Assembly: GCA_002796305.1 (NCBI GenBank)
Contig: PCWZ01000013.1
Coordinates: 1-36,332 of the forward strand
Direction: 5' to 3'
Length of the DNA stretch: 36,332 bases
From: Deltaproteobacteria bacterium CG11_big_fil_rev_8_21_14_0_20_49_13
Lineage (GTDB): Bacteria; UBA10199; GCA-002796325; 1-14-0-20-49-13
In this document: positions 24,735 through 32,296 of the stretch, piece by piece
Numbering within the stretch: position 1 is the first letter of the stretch
Layout: each line of letters begins with the position of its first letter
Program-made: the position numbers and the translations under genes
Notes under the pieces: model-generated
The model's database searches: none
Told to the model about the DNA's origin: nothing
The model's input: only the letters and a program-made list of their open reading frames with translations

Positions 24735-26120
24735 TTAAAAGAAGGTGGCCAGAAATAGTGTGAATGCCTGGTTCCTTGCCGTTGGGGCGTTTGTCTGGTT
24801 CACGTAGAACTTCTGCATCGTGTAAGCCGCCATCAGCTTTAAGTTTGGCGTTCCCCTGGGGAACCAGTTTATACTTCCATCTATTTCATAGGAGTTGTTA
24901 GTAGGACCTTCACGGAAGAGCTGCGAACCCCTTGCCGCGATCTCCAGTTTATTGGGGATGACAAAATAGCCGCCATCCACATAATATGCCGCGTCATCAA
25001 GCGTATTTGAATAGAAAGTTGCGCTGCCCGGGTTTCCTATCTTTGTCTTTCTTGCATACGCTTCGGCTGTTACTGCAAAACCGCGGTATTTAAATGATGA
25101 ACCGACGGAACCCGTTACAAGGTAGTTGATCGTGGGCATAACTGCAAAGTTCGGGTCCTGTCTCTTTCCCTGATATATGCCCCCCATGCTTACGATCCAC
25201 TTTGCCTTTTCAGAATAGGGCATGTCGTTCTCGAATGAGCCGGTGTTCTCAAAAATGTCGTATGCAAGCCTTGCGCCAACGGAAACCTTCTTGTCAAAAT
25301 TCAGTGTGTAGTCACTTTCTTCACCGCCTGAAGGGTTGCTGACCACGCCTCCTGTAACGGTATTCGTTGCTTGAGCGGCTCCGTTTACGGCAGAAAGCCT
25401 ATAATAAAGTTTCTTAAAGAATTTACCTTCAAGTGAAACGCCTATGCCTGAAGGCGCACCGAAAGACGATCTTAAAGGTGTCGACTGTGCCGCGCTGCCG
25501 TCAATCTGGCTTATGATGTTCGGGGCCTCTGGCAGCTGATAGCCGTTAGATGTCCTGCTCTGCAGGATATCAAGAGGAAGACCGACCTGACCTACGCTTA
25601 CGCTGAATTCTGGTGCAAATACATGAGCGACGGCGAGATTGAAAACGTTCACGGTTGAAAAGGCGGCACTCTTTGTTGAGTGATTTAACGTTACATGAAA
25701 CGATGTGTTCGTCCACATTGTTGCGTCGAAATCGAGCCTTGCGCGTCTGATACCAAATGTCCACGTGCTGTCGCTACCTGTGGTCTTTTGAAAATAGGCC
25801 TGAGGTTGCATACGTCCGTTTATCATAAGGACAAACGATTTGTCACTGTTCCTTATGAAGAAACCACCATCGTACCCGACTATCTCATCATCTGTTTTGG
25901 GCGGTGTTTCTGCAACCGGGGTTACGGAGGTCTCGGCCGAAGATGCAAGGACAGGCTCTTCAACCAACGGCGTAGATGCCGCGGCATAAAGAGGCGCCGC
26001 CTTTGCCGTGCTGTGAGAATGTTTCACCGCACTTTTCTTTGCATGAGGATGCGCGTTAGCGACCGTCACGCTTGCTACAGCAATCAGTACTGCGAACAAC
26101 AACGTCAGAAGTCTTTTCAT
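24735..26120 (-). CDS. porin-like outer-membrane beta-barrel protein
   Basis: A 461-residue exported protein. The signal peptide is MKRLLTLLFAVLIAVASVTVANA. It is followed by a Pro/Ala/Thr-rich segment and a domain of alternating strands resembling phosphate-selective porin O/P proteins: FFIRNSDKSFVLMINGRMQPQ, FGIRRARLDFDATMW, ARLAYDIFEN and the final strand with C-terminal Phe (FLATFF). The ATG at 26120 is chosen because AAAGGAG lies nine bases upstream; ATG 26129 abuts it. The substrate cannot be told from the sequence. A degenerate tandem copy lies downstream. The TTTTCTTAGCAACT block upstream is shared by both copies. Confidence 0.85.
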   Translation of the reverse strand: MKRLLTLLFAVLIAVASVTVANAHPHAKKSAVKHSHSTAKAAPLYAAASTPLVEEPVLASSAETSVTPVAETPPKTDDEIVGYDGGFFIRNSDKSFVLMINGRMQPQAYFQKTTGSDSTWTFGIRRARLDFDATMWTNTSFHVTLNHSTKSAAFSTVNVFNLAVAHVFAPEFSVSVGQVGLPLDILQSRTSNGYQLPEAPNIISQIDGSAAQSTPLRSSFGAPSGIGVSLEGKFFKKLYYRLSAVNGAAQATNTVTGGVVSNPSGGEESDYTLNFDKKVSVGARLAYDIFENTGSFENDMPYSEKAKWIVSMGGIYQGKRQDPNFAVMPTINYLVTGSVGSSFKYRGFAVTAEAYARKTKIGNPGSATFYSNTLDDAAYYVDGGYFVIPNKLEIAARGSQLFREGPTNNSYEIDGSINWFPRGTPNLKLMAAYTMQKFYVNQTNAPTARNQAFTLFLATFF

Positions 26121-26233
26121 ATTGGACATCTCCTTTTAGATATTTATCGCCATTTGGCAAAAAAAGTTGCTAAGAAAATCATAAAAAACCCCCAAAAAAT
26201 AGCGCACTATAAAGATTCAATAATTACAATAAC

Positions 26234-27211
26234 TTAAAACCCATCAATATGCGAGAAACGGACAAATCCGGCATCGTCCGTAAATTTTTCTCTCATGCCA
26301 TCATTGTCAACAAGATCTCCAAGCGTTGACTCATCTTTAGGATCTGTCACAAGATTTTCTACGGTCTTTCCGTCATCGGTAAGTATCGTGAGCGTAACGG
26401 TTACGATAGTTGTTCTGTTTTCAGTAGTTACTGCGCACGGAGCCTTGCTCTCGTCGAGTAGTTGTATGCCGAGTCCACCGTATATGATGTTCTCTTTAGT
26501 TACGCCGAAGGTTTCATCGAACGAAGCTTCGCATCTGAATCCGTTGGAGCCGGTCTCGTCCTTTACAACAAGTTTATAGTCTGTGGGTTTTCCAAAGACA
26601 TCGGGTTTTGTGAAATATATCTGGTTCAGCGTGAGAATGGCATCTGTGATGGCTCCCGAAGGTTCCATGTCGGTGGCTTCTTCTGTGTCGCCTCCGAAGA
26701 ATCTTACCCAATTGGTTCCATCAGCTGTTGTGATCTTGCTGCCAAGGAGATCTCCCTTTCCGGTTTCATCGATACTTACCGCTGACGAAGTTCCTAGTAT
26801 ATCATCATCACCTGTCACCGTGTTCGGACAATCGTTCGAGTCCTTTTCGACAAAGACCACCTCCACATCAAGACAGCTCCCATCGGCGCCATCCACTGGA
26901 ACTAGCGAGATATCTAATTTTCCGTACGCAACACCCGACATCTTCATCAGATCAAGCCCATGCCTTTGTCCGGCGCAGGCAAGATATTTGCTGCTCTCCT
27001 TGCATCTTAAATAAACGGCCGCTTCGAGCGCGGTGTCGTTATCGTCCTCTAACCCGCCTGTAAGTTTTATCTGATCGATTTTTATAGAAGTGAGTTTGCC
27101 CACATCAAGGTCGGGACCCGTGAGTTTGTTGGAGGTGCTACTACCGCAAGAGAAGAATAAAAAGCAGGAAGTAAAAAGTAAGAAGCAGGATAGCAGAATA
27201 TTCTTTTTCAT
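26234..27211 (-). CDS. lipoprotein of unknown function
   Basis: A 325-residue lipoprotein. The signal peptide carries three possible lipobox cysteines (LLSC, FTSC, FFSC) because its coding sequence is a degenerate internal duplication; the last one, before GSSTSN, is the most likely site. The mature part is acidic, with four other cysteines and beta-strand patterns (VYLRCKESSKYLACAG, CLDVEVVFVEKDSNDC). I recognise no domain. It lies upstream of the porin with a 113-base gap holding poly-A/T tracts. Confidence 0.75.
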   Translation of the reverse strand: MKKNILLSCFLLFTSCFLFFSCGSSTSNKLTGPDLDVGKLTSIKIDQIKLTGGLEDDNDTALEAAVYLRCKESSKYLACAGQRHGLDLMKMSGVAYGKLDISLVPVDGADGSCLDVEVVFVEKDSNDCPNTVTGDDDILGTSSAVSIDETGKGDLLGSKITTADGTNWVRFFGGDTEEATDMEPSGAITDAILTLNQIYFTKPDVFGKPTDYKLVVKDETGSNGFRCEASFDETFGVTKENIIYGGLGIQLLDESKAPCAVTTENRTTIVTVTLTILTDDGKTVENLVTDPKDESTLGDLVDNDGMREKFTDDAGFVRFSHIDGF

Positions 27212-27348
27212 ATTATCACCTCATAATATTGTTCGAGCTTGTCGAGAACCCCTCGACTGTGCTCGGGGCAAGCAATGATTGCTTCTCGACTTCGCTCGAA
27301 GACTATGACAAACCGACATTATCGGGCCGCATAATACAGAAAATAAAA

Positions 27349-27379
27349 AGGCCGCGCAAGTATTAACTCGCGCGGCCTT
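27349..27379 (-). terminator. strong hairpin with T run on the minus strand
   Basis: AAGGCCGCGC and its complement form a stem, extended by AAG/CTC. On the minus strand it is followed by TTTTTATTTT. No coding gene precedes it on that strand, so it would end a non-coding transcript or attenuate transcription towards 27211. Confidence 0.8.
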
Positions 27380-27462
27380 CAAAATAATATCGGGAGAAGG
27401 AGTGGGGGATGTGTTGATTGGGCAAGCAACTACTGCCTTCTCCCTTCATGTTACTGCCCAAA
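27349..27462 (-). ncRNA. candidate structured RNA with pseudoknot pairing and terminator
   Basis: Two stems interleave. GGGAGAAGG (27392-27400) pairs with CCTTCTCCC (27436-27444). TTGGGCA (27418-27424) pairs with TGCCCAA (27455-27461). The order is that of an H-type pseudoknot, and on the minus strand the terminator follows directly. No known class is recognised, and no strong minus-strand promoter is visible. Confidence 0.35.
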
Positions 27463-27466
27463 GTCG

Positions 27467-27495
27467 TTGACAAATGAAAATTAAACTTCTATTCC
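27467..27495 (+). promoter_or_regulatory. sigma-70-like promoter of the flippase-like gene
   Basis: A perfect TTGACA at 27467-27472 is followed by a 17-base spacer and TATTCC at 27490-27495. The start site would fall near 27502, which supports the gene start at 27518 rather than 27497. Confidence 0.6.
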
Positions 27496-27517
27496 TATGT
27501 TCGGCAGGGATCAAAAA

Positions 27518-28546
27518 ATGTTGCGTACTTTTTTTAAAAAAATATTCCCTTGGCTGGTAGCGGCGGCTATTTTCGCCTATTTATTCAATAAATATCCCAT
27601 TGAACACGTATGGAACTCATTGAAATTAATGAATATTCCATATTTTTGTGCCTTGGCTATCTGTTACTTTGTTCTCATGTATTTTTTGGACACTTTTGTC
27701 ATAACAAAGATACTTTGTCACTTTGGACACGAGGCGTCTTTCAAAGAGCTCCTTCCTGCCAGGGGCCTCACATATCTCATCATGATAATCAACTACGCGG
27801 CGTCTCAGGCCGCTTTTGCGCTGTATCAGAACCGCAAACACGGGCTTGCGATGTCTGAGATGTTCGGGATATTCGGCATAATCGTGGCGCTGGATCTTTA
27901 CATCCTTGCAGTACTTGCGTTCGTCACGACGTTCTTTACCACGTGGCCGTTCGAGATATGGGGGATGAACATCGCCTACTTTGTGCGCGCCTTCACGCTT
28001 GTTGGTATCGTTCTTTTTGCGCTGAACCTCCTCTTCTGGCGCGGGGCGTTCGGGAATATAAAGTTTTTAGAAAAATTTCGTACGAAGGATTTTTTCAGCG
28101 TCCTTTCCCGCGCGAGGCTAAGAGACTATGTTGTGGTCGGGCTCTACAGGCTTCCTGTGCACATATTCATAATGGTGGGGATGTATATCGCAATCAAACC
28201 CTTTAATGCCACCGTCCCCTTCGTGAACGTCCTTTCAAATATTCCCATCATCTTTTTTATCGGGGTGCTTCCGATATCGCCGGGCGGAATTGGTGCCAGC
28301 AATGTTGCCCTTGTTGAGCTCTTAAAGCCCTTCATAACCTCGCCCCTTATTGCGCAGGGGATAGCTACTGCAGGAGATCTGCTGTTGTCATTCAGCCTTG
28401 TCTGGATGCTCGCCAACTACATCATGAAGGCGGTGACGGGTGTCATCTGCCTCAAATTTGTTTCGAAGGACCTCTTTAAAACGGGGGGTGAAAAGAAAGA
28501 AGGCCAGTCTGTTCCAGATGTGGCAGCCCTTTCCGGCGATTTATAA
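27518..28546 (+). CDS. flippase-like integral membrane protein (LPG synthase TM/AglD family)
   Basis: A 342-residue protein with about eight hydrophobic helices, from IFPWLVAAAIFAYLF to ADLLLSFSLVWMLANYI. The conserved ISPGGIGASN segment near the C-terminus marks the lysylphosphatidylglycerol-synthetase-TM/UPF0104 family, often linked to lipid-carrier or glycolipid flipping. There is no C-terminal catalytic LPG domain. ATG 27518 is preferred because AGGGA lies seven bases before it and the promoter would leave no leader for ATG 27497. The substrate is unknown. Confidence 0.85.
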   Translation: MLRTFFKKIFPWLVAAAIFAYLFNKYPIEHVWNSLKLMNIPYFCALAICYFVLMYFLDTFVITKILCHFGHEASFKELLPARGLTYLIMIINYAASQAAFALYQNRKHGLAMSEMFGIFGIIVALDLYILAVLAFVTTFFTTWPFEIWGMNIAYFVRAFTLVGIVLFALNLLFWRGAFGNIKFLEKFRTKDFFSVLSRARLRDYVVVGLYRLPVHIFIMVGMYIAIKPFNATVPFVNVLSNIPIIFFIGVLPISPGGIGASNVALVELLKPFITSPLIAQGIATAGDLLLSFSLVWMLANYIMKAVTGVICLKFVSKDLFKTGGEKKEGQSVPDVAALSGDL

Positions 28547-28554
28547 CTTTTATT

Positions 28555-28571
28555 TTGGCACGGGAATTGCT
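28555..28571 (+). promoter_or_regulatory. consensus sigma-54 promoter
   Basis: TTGGCACGGGAATTGCT matches the sigma-54 consensus (TTGGCAC, then GGAA after one G, then TTGCT). GG and GC have the required ten-base spacing. It is followed by ATAATACTCGG, identical to the start of the window. The ATG of the 201-residue gene is 26 bases downstream. Confidence 0.85.
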
Positions 28572-28596
28572 ATAATACTCGGGTGGAGGTTGTATT

Positions 28597-29202
28597 ATGG
28601 CAACAAGATCCACAGATATTTTAGAGGGTTCCCGCCTTCCGGAATATTTCAGAGACGAGCTGAAGAAGGCGTTTTCCACCCAAAGTTTGCAAATAGCCGA
28701 AACCACTGAGTTTTATCTCGTAAATCTTTTAACTAACTTTGAGCGTGCCGAGTGTCTCTATATTTTAAGCGATGACCGCTATGTTGAGGAGCCTCTGGCC
28801 ATGATGCTTGCAAGGGCCATTACCGGTGACAAGGCTTCCCAGATAAAGGGACTAAAAAGGCTGGGGGATGTGTCACTTTATCTTACAGGTTTCTTCGAAA
28901 ACCATATTTCCAGGGGGCCGGTCGGCATAAATTACTACATTGATATGGGGAGCTTTGCCTATTCTTCGCTTGCATCTCAGTTCAGTTCTGAGGATATCTT
29001 TGCGAGCCTTTACATGGAGCTTTCCGGAGAGTTCAAGGGCCTTGCAAGCGCCCTTGCCTCGCTGGGTATACAGGCGAACGCCTCCACAAATTTAGACCTT
29101 TTGAATCTTTATGAACGATGGCTCAAAAGCGGCGACGAGAATATCAGGCAAAAGCTGATGGAGGAAGGTCTCATTCCCACAAGTAAAACCTTTCATTGTT
29201 GA
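28597..29202 (+). CDS. conserved-looking helical protein of unknown function under sigma-54 control
   Basis: A 201-residue, signal-less, probably all-helical cytoplasmic protein. There are no motifs I can name; recognisable stretches are FYLVNLLTNFERAECLY and GPVGINYYIDMGSFAYSSLA. GGAGGT eight bases upstream supports ATG 28597. Its promoter shares 17 bases with that of the type III-like gene at 60, so it may belong to the same regulon, perhaps as effector, chaperone or regulator. The link is inferred from the promoter only. It lies about 25 kb from the secretion-like genes. Confidence 0.75.
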   Translation: MATRSTDILEGSRLPEYFRDELKKAFSTQSLQIAETTEFYLVNLLTNFERAECLYILSDDRYVEEPLAMMLARAITGDKASQIKGLKRLGDVSLYLTGFFENHISRGPVGINYYIDMGSFAYSSLASQFSSEDIFASLYMELSGEFKGLASALASLGIQANASTNLDLLNLYERWLKSGDENIRQKLMEEGLIPTSKTFHC

Positions 29203-29234
29203 TTTCCTGTCTCTGTTCTAGTAATGGCGCGATT

Positions 29235-29618
29235 GTGAAGAAACTGTTTTTCTTTTTGTTCCTCATCTTTAGCGTTACGCTCCTTTCCTGCGGCAGTTCC
29301 GGAACGCCTTTCAATAGCACCGTTTCCACCCAGGCTCCGCCTTATGTAAACAGGATAGATCCCGCTATCGTCAATCCTGGCGATACTCTTACCATCTTTG
29401 GACTCGGTTATTCGATCGTGCCCGGATATAATATCGTTACGTTCGGTGATGTTTCTACGGTCTCTGAAAACTATTTCATTCTCACCACACCAACATCAGA
29501 TGAAATAGAGTCCATTACCGTAGTGGTGCCGGCGAACGTTCCTGCCGGCACACAGACCGTCTATGTCTCTGTTATTGGCAACACAAGTAACACCAATATG
29601 TCGGTTAACGTAAACTGA
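29235..29618 (+). CDS. IPT/TIG-domain lipoprotein
   Basis: A 127-residue lipoprotein. The start is taken as GTG 29235, giving MKKLFFFLFLIFSVTLLSCG, a clean signal peptide with lipobox LLSC. The TTG at 29196 would add a Cys-containing extension. The mature part is a single IPT/TIG immunoglobulin-like domain: IDPAIVNPGDTLTIFGLGYS, NIVTFGDVSTV and VVVPANVPAGTQTVYVSV. Its stop overlaps the next start (TGATG), so it is translationally coupled to the kinase gene. The role is unknown. Confidence 0.8.
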   Translation: MKKLFFFLFLIFSVTLLSCGSSGTPFNSTVSTQAPPYVNRIDPAIVNPGDTLTIFGLGYSIVPGYNIVTFGDVSTVSENYFILTTPTSDEIESITVVVPANVPAGTQTVYVSVIGNTSNTNMSVNVN

Positions 29619-30652
29619 TGAAAGAGACTATAGAAAAGATCGCGGGCAGGAAGATTAGGAATGTTGTTAAGCTCCACGGCGATGCTTCTTACAGGGAATA
29701 TTTCAGGGCCTTTCTTGATGACGGCACCACGCGAATAATAATGCAGATGCCAAAGGGCAGATCGAGCGTTTCGGAAGAGATAACCAATTTCAAAGGCGTG
29801 CACAAAGAGATTCCGTTCGTAAATATAGACAGGTTCCTTGCATCCCTGGGTCTTCCGGTTCCTAAGATAGAAAGATATGATGAGGCAGCGAGGGTGATGG
29901 TCCTTGAAGATCTTGGGGACAGCCTTCTAGCCGGATGTGTCAAGGATGCCGACCGGGGGGCGTGCGAGAAATGGTATAAGAAGGCAATAGACCTTCTGGT
30001 GAATCTTCAAAAGAAGACATTCGGCATAAAAGATGAGGCAGAGTGCGTTGCGCTTCAGCGTTCGTTCGATCCGTATCTTCTCAATTGGGAGTTCGATCAT
30101 TTCAGGGAATATCTTGTCGAAGCAAGGCTTGGAAGAGAGATGGAGGAAGAGGACCGCGAATTGTTCGAGAAGGAGACAAGAAAGATAACCGATGAGATAA
30201 CCAAGATACCATATTGTTTTACCCATCGCGATTTTCAGAGCAGGAATCTTATCGTGAGAGATAACGGAGAGCTTTCGCTGATAGATTTTCAGGATGCATT
30301 GATGGGCCCGTGCATCTATGACCTTGTTGCGCTGCTGCGCGATTCCTATGTGGAGCTGGAGTGGGGGATGGTGGAAGGCTTAGCGGAGTATTATAGCGAA
30401 AACGGGTTGTTCAAAAGCGGTTCAAAAGCGGTTCAAAAGTGGTTCAACCTGGTCACGCTTCAGCGGAAGATGAAGGATGCCGGGCGGTTCATCTATATCG
30501 ACCGCGTAAAGAAGAACCCGAACTTTTTACAATATATTCCGACAACGTTAAGGTATATTAAAAATGCGCTGGAAGAAACTTACGCACTTACGCACCTAAA
30601 CACTTACGCACTGTGCGAAGCACTAAAAAAATATGTCCCGGAATGGAATTAA
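29618..30652 (+). CDS. amgK: AmgK-like sugar kinase (anomeric MurNAc/GlcNAc kinase candidate)
   Basis: A 344-residue aminoglycoside-phosphotransferase-fold kinase. Motifs are VMVLEDLGD (95-101), HRDFQSRN (203-210, catalytic Asp205, Asn210) and [16 protein letters not shown] (metal-binding Asp223). The DFQDA form and the adjacent MurU-like nucleotidyltransferase point to AmgK, which phosphorylates MurNAc/GlcNAc at C1 in peptidoglycan recycling. An 11-base unit TCAAAAGCGGT is repeated three times at 30411-30443. The C-terminus ([16 protein letters not shown]) is encoded by a micro-repeat at about 30583-30622. The gene overlaps the next by 20 bases. Confidence 0.85.
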   Translation: MKETIEKIAGRKIRNVVKLHGDASYREYFRAFLDDGTTRIIMQMPKGRSSVSEEITNFKGVHKEIPFVNIDRFLASLGLPVPKIERYDEAARVMVLEDLGDSLLAGCVKDADRGACEKWYKKAIDLLVNLQKKTFGIKDEAECVALQRSFDPYLLNWEFDHFREYLVEARLGREMEEEDRELFEKETRKITDEITKIPYCFTHRDFQSRNLIVRDNGELSLIDFQDALMGPCIYDLVALLRDSYVELEWGMVEGLAEYYSENGLFKSGSKAVQKWFNLVTLQRKMKDAGRFIYIDRVKKNPNFLQYIPTTLRYIKNALEETYALTHLNTYALCEALKKYVPEWN

Positions 30653-31319
30653 AATCAAGAACGCCATAATCCTTGCCGCAGGCCTTGGCACGCGTCTGAG
30701 ACCTCTGACCTTTAGGACACCCAAGCCTCTGCTCCCGGTCGGGGCCATGCCGCTTATCGATCATGCACTCTATCTTCTTAAGAAGGCAGGCATTAAAAAT
30801 GTGGTCATAAACCTCCATCATCTGGGAGGTCAGATAAAATCATATGTCGGTTCGGGCAGGAGATACGGACTTAAGGTAAGATATACATTTGAGAAAAAGA
30901 TATTGGGTACGGGAGGCGGGATAAAGAACGCGGAAAAACATCTAAAGGGCGGGCCGTTCCTCGTTATTAACGGGGACGTCCTTATCGATATCGATCTGAA
31001 GAGGGTGAGCTCGGCGTATCTCAAGAAGAGGCCGTCGGCGTTAATGGTCGTCAGAAGGCTCAAAAAGGGCGAGGCTTACGCAAAGCTTGACGTTTCCAAA
31101 GGCATTCTTAAAGGTTTTGGTGCAGGAAAGTTCATGTTCACCGGCGTTCAGATATTCGATCCCATAATTTTCAAATTTCTTAAGAGACCTTCGTGTCTTA
31201 TCGGTTCGGGCTACAAAAAACTCCTGGAAAAGCGCCTTAACGTCGCAACCATTGAACACAAGGGGAGATGGAATGACATAGGGACGATAGAAAGATATGT
31301 GCAGGAGATCCTTCGCTGA
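30633..31319 (+). CDS. murU: MurU-like sugar-1-phosphate nucleotidyltransferase
   Basis: A 228-residue nucleotidyltransferase. [20 protein letters not shown] is the nucleotide-binding signature with the Lys of [15 protein letters not shown], the metal-binding Asp in [10 protein letters not shown] and the C-terminal [10 protein letters not shown] follow. Single-domain length and coupling to the AmgK-like kinase fit MurU, which makes UDP-MurNAc from MurNAc-1-phosphate. A GlmU-N-like or mannose-1-phosphate enzyme is the alternative. Confidence 0.85.
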   Translation: MSRNGIKIKNAIILAAGLGTRLRPLTFRTPKPLLPVGAMPLIDHALYLLKKAGIKNVVINLHHLGGQIKSYVGSGRRYGLKVRYTFEKKILGTGGGIKNAEKHLKGGPFLVINGDVLIDIDLKRVSSAYLKKRPSALMVVRRLKKGEAYAKLDVSKGILKGFGAGKFMFTGVQIFDPIIFKFLKRPSCLIGSGYKKLLEKRLNVATIEHKGRWNDIGTIERYVQEILR

Positions 31320-31709
31320 CGCTCGGGTCATCTAGGCATTATATTGAGGAAGAGATAGGTGGCCGGGCTGATACATTTACCAAGGAGACGGACGTATTCA
31401 AACCACCCAAAAAGCCTTATCATGGTGTATGGTCGCCTTATGACATCTAACGTATTTACCGTGCCTTTTATCATAAACCACCCCTGCCCGCCATGTTGTT
31501 TGGCGGGTCCTACTCATAGGTTGCGCATATCTTGTGCCAACTGCAGTGATCGGTGATCAGTTATCGATGTTCGGCAGACAAGACGTTAACCATATGAAAT
31601 CATAAATAATTTAAAAGACGTTACCGATAACTGATCACCGATAACCGATCACCAGACTTTATCAAATGGGTACATTTATACCGAGGGATGGGTGTTTTTT
31701 TGACGGAAC
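31320..31709. other. 390-base gene-free stretch between convergent genes
   Basis: No credible gene is seen. It contains a CCCGCCA (31487-31493)/TGGCGGG (31501-31507) hairpin without a T run, and an 18-base perfect inverted repeat (31549-31566/31625-31642) of the GTGATCGGTGATCAG micro-repeat family. Confidence 0.7.
31549..31642. repeat. inverted pair of GTGATCGGTGATCAG micro-repeats
   Basis: ATCGGTGATCAGTTATCG at 31549-31566 is exactly inverted at 31625-31642, 58 bases apart. The same sequence type occurs in hemN at 16424-16450. Confidence 0.9.
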
Positions 31710-32183
31710 TTAAGAAAATGATATTTCCAGAATTTCGTAGGTGCGCATGCCGCTTGGGGCCCTTACTTTTACCTCGTCGCCTTCAAATTTTCCTATCATG
31801 GCCCTGGCAATGGGCGATTCAATGGATATCTTTCCTTTTGAAATGTCGGATTCGTATGCCCCGACGATCATATATTTCACCTCTTCGCCGTTGTCTATAT
31901 CGTGGAGTTTTACGGTCGCGCCAAAGACCACTTTTTCGCTTTCGATCTTTGCAGGATCTATGACCTGTGCGGAGGCTATCGCGTGTTCGATCTCCTGCAT
32001 CTGCCGGCTGAGATGCGCCTGGTGCTCCTTTGCCGCGGCGTAATCGGCGTTCTCGGAAAGGTCGCCATGCCCGCGAGCTTCTTCTATCGCTTTAACGTTT
32101 TTCGGACGTTCGACACCTTTCAGGTGTTTCAGTTTTTCCTGAAGTTTTTTATAACCGTCTGGTGTCATCGGCATTTTTTGCAT
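31710..32183 (-). CDS. greA: transcript cleavage/elongation factor GreA
   Basis: A 157-residue factor that rescues backtracked RNA polymerase. The N-terminal coiled coil carries the acidic tip GDLSENADYAAAKE with the catalytic acidic residues, and the C-terminal domain shows VKYMIVGAYESD and ISIESPIARAMIGK. The length fits the family. ATG 32183 follows AGGAGAG closely; the longer upstream frame runs through the leader hairpin and is rejected. The leader has a terminator-like structure. Confidence 0.97.
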   Translation of the reverse strand: MQKMPMTPDGYKKLQEKLKHLKGVERPKNVKAIEEARGHGDLSENADYAAAKEHQAHLSRQMQEIEHAIASAQVIDPAKIESEKVVFGATVKLHDIDNGEEVKYMIVGAYESDISKGKISIESPIARAMIGKFEGDEVKVRAPSGMRTYEILEISFS

Positions 32184-32194
32184 AATCTCTCCTG

Positions 32195-32248
32195 AAAAAA
32201 CAAACCACTGGTCACGGAGCAAATGCTGTTGCCTACGTGACCGGTGGT
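32195..32248 (-). promoter_or_regulatory. terminator-like hairpin in the greA leader
   Basis: On the minus strand, 13-base arms (32236-32248 and 32204-32216, one mismatch) with a 19-base loop are followed at once by TTTGTTTTTTC. The greA ribosome-binding site comes right after. It could stop most transcripts before greA, as in the E. coli greA leader that yields GraL RNAs. Confidence 0.65.
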
Positions 32249-32262
32249 CAATTGACGGTTGA

Positions 32263-32291
32263 CATATATTGATTTTTTGGCGATAGGTCAA
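32263..32291 (-). promoter_or_regulatory. sigma-70 promoter of greA
   Basis: The minus strand reads TTGACC (32291-32286), a 17-base spacer, then TATATG (32268-32263). The predicted start site gives a leader of about 70-75 bases containing the hairpin. Confidence 0.65.
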
Positions 32292-32296
32292 GTCCT

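Larger units (their letters stand above)
27212..27517. other. 306-base intergenic stretch between divergent genes
   Basis: No gene is seen. It holds a TCGAGCTTGTCGA-type dispersed repeat (about 27231-27305), the terminator and pseudoknot region described separately, and the plus-strand promoter of the flippase-like gene. Confidence 0.7.

Noticed and set aside
26155-26172. Plus-strand sigma-54-like TTGGCAAAAAAGTTGCT before the porin region
   Set aside because: Spacing fits, but no plus-strand gene lies downstream; it lies in an A-rich tract upstream of the minus-strand porin and is more likely chance.
31521-31540. Minus-strand TTGGCAC with a GG-N10-GC pattern
   Set aside because: The -12 part (ATGCG) is poor and no minus-strand gene follows.
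31549-31642. CRISPR-like or attachment-site reading of the inverted repeats
   Set aside because: Only two copies, inverted rather than direct, with no cas or integrase gene nearby.
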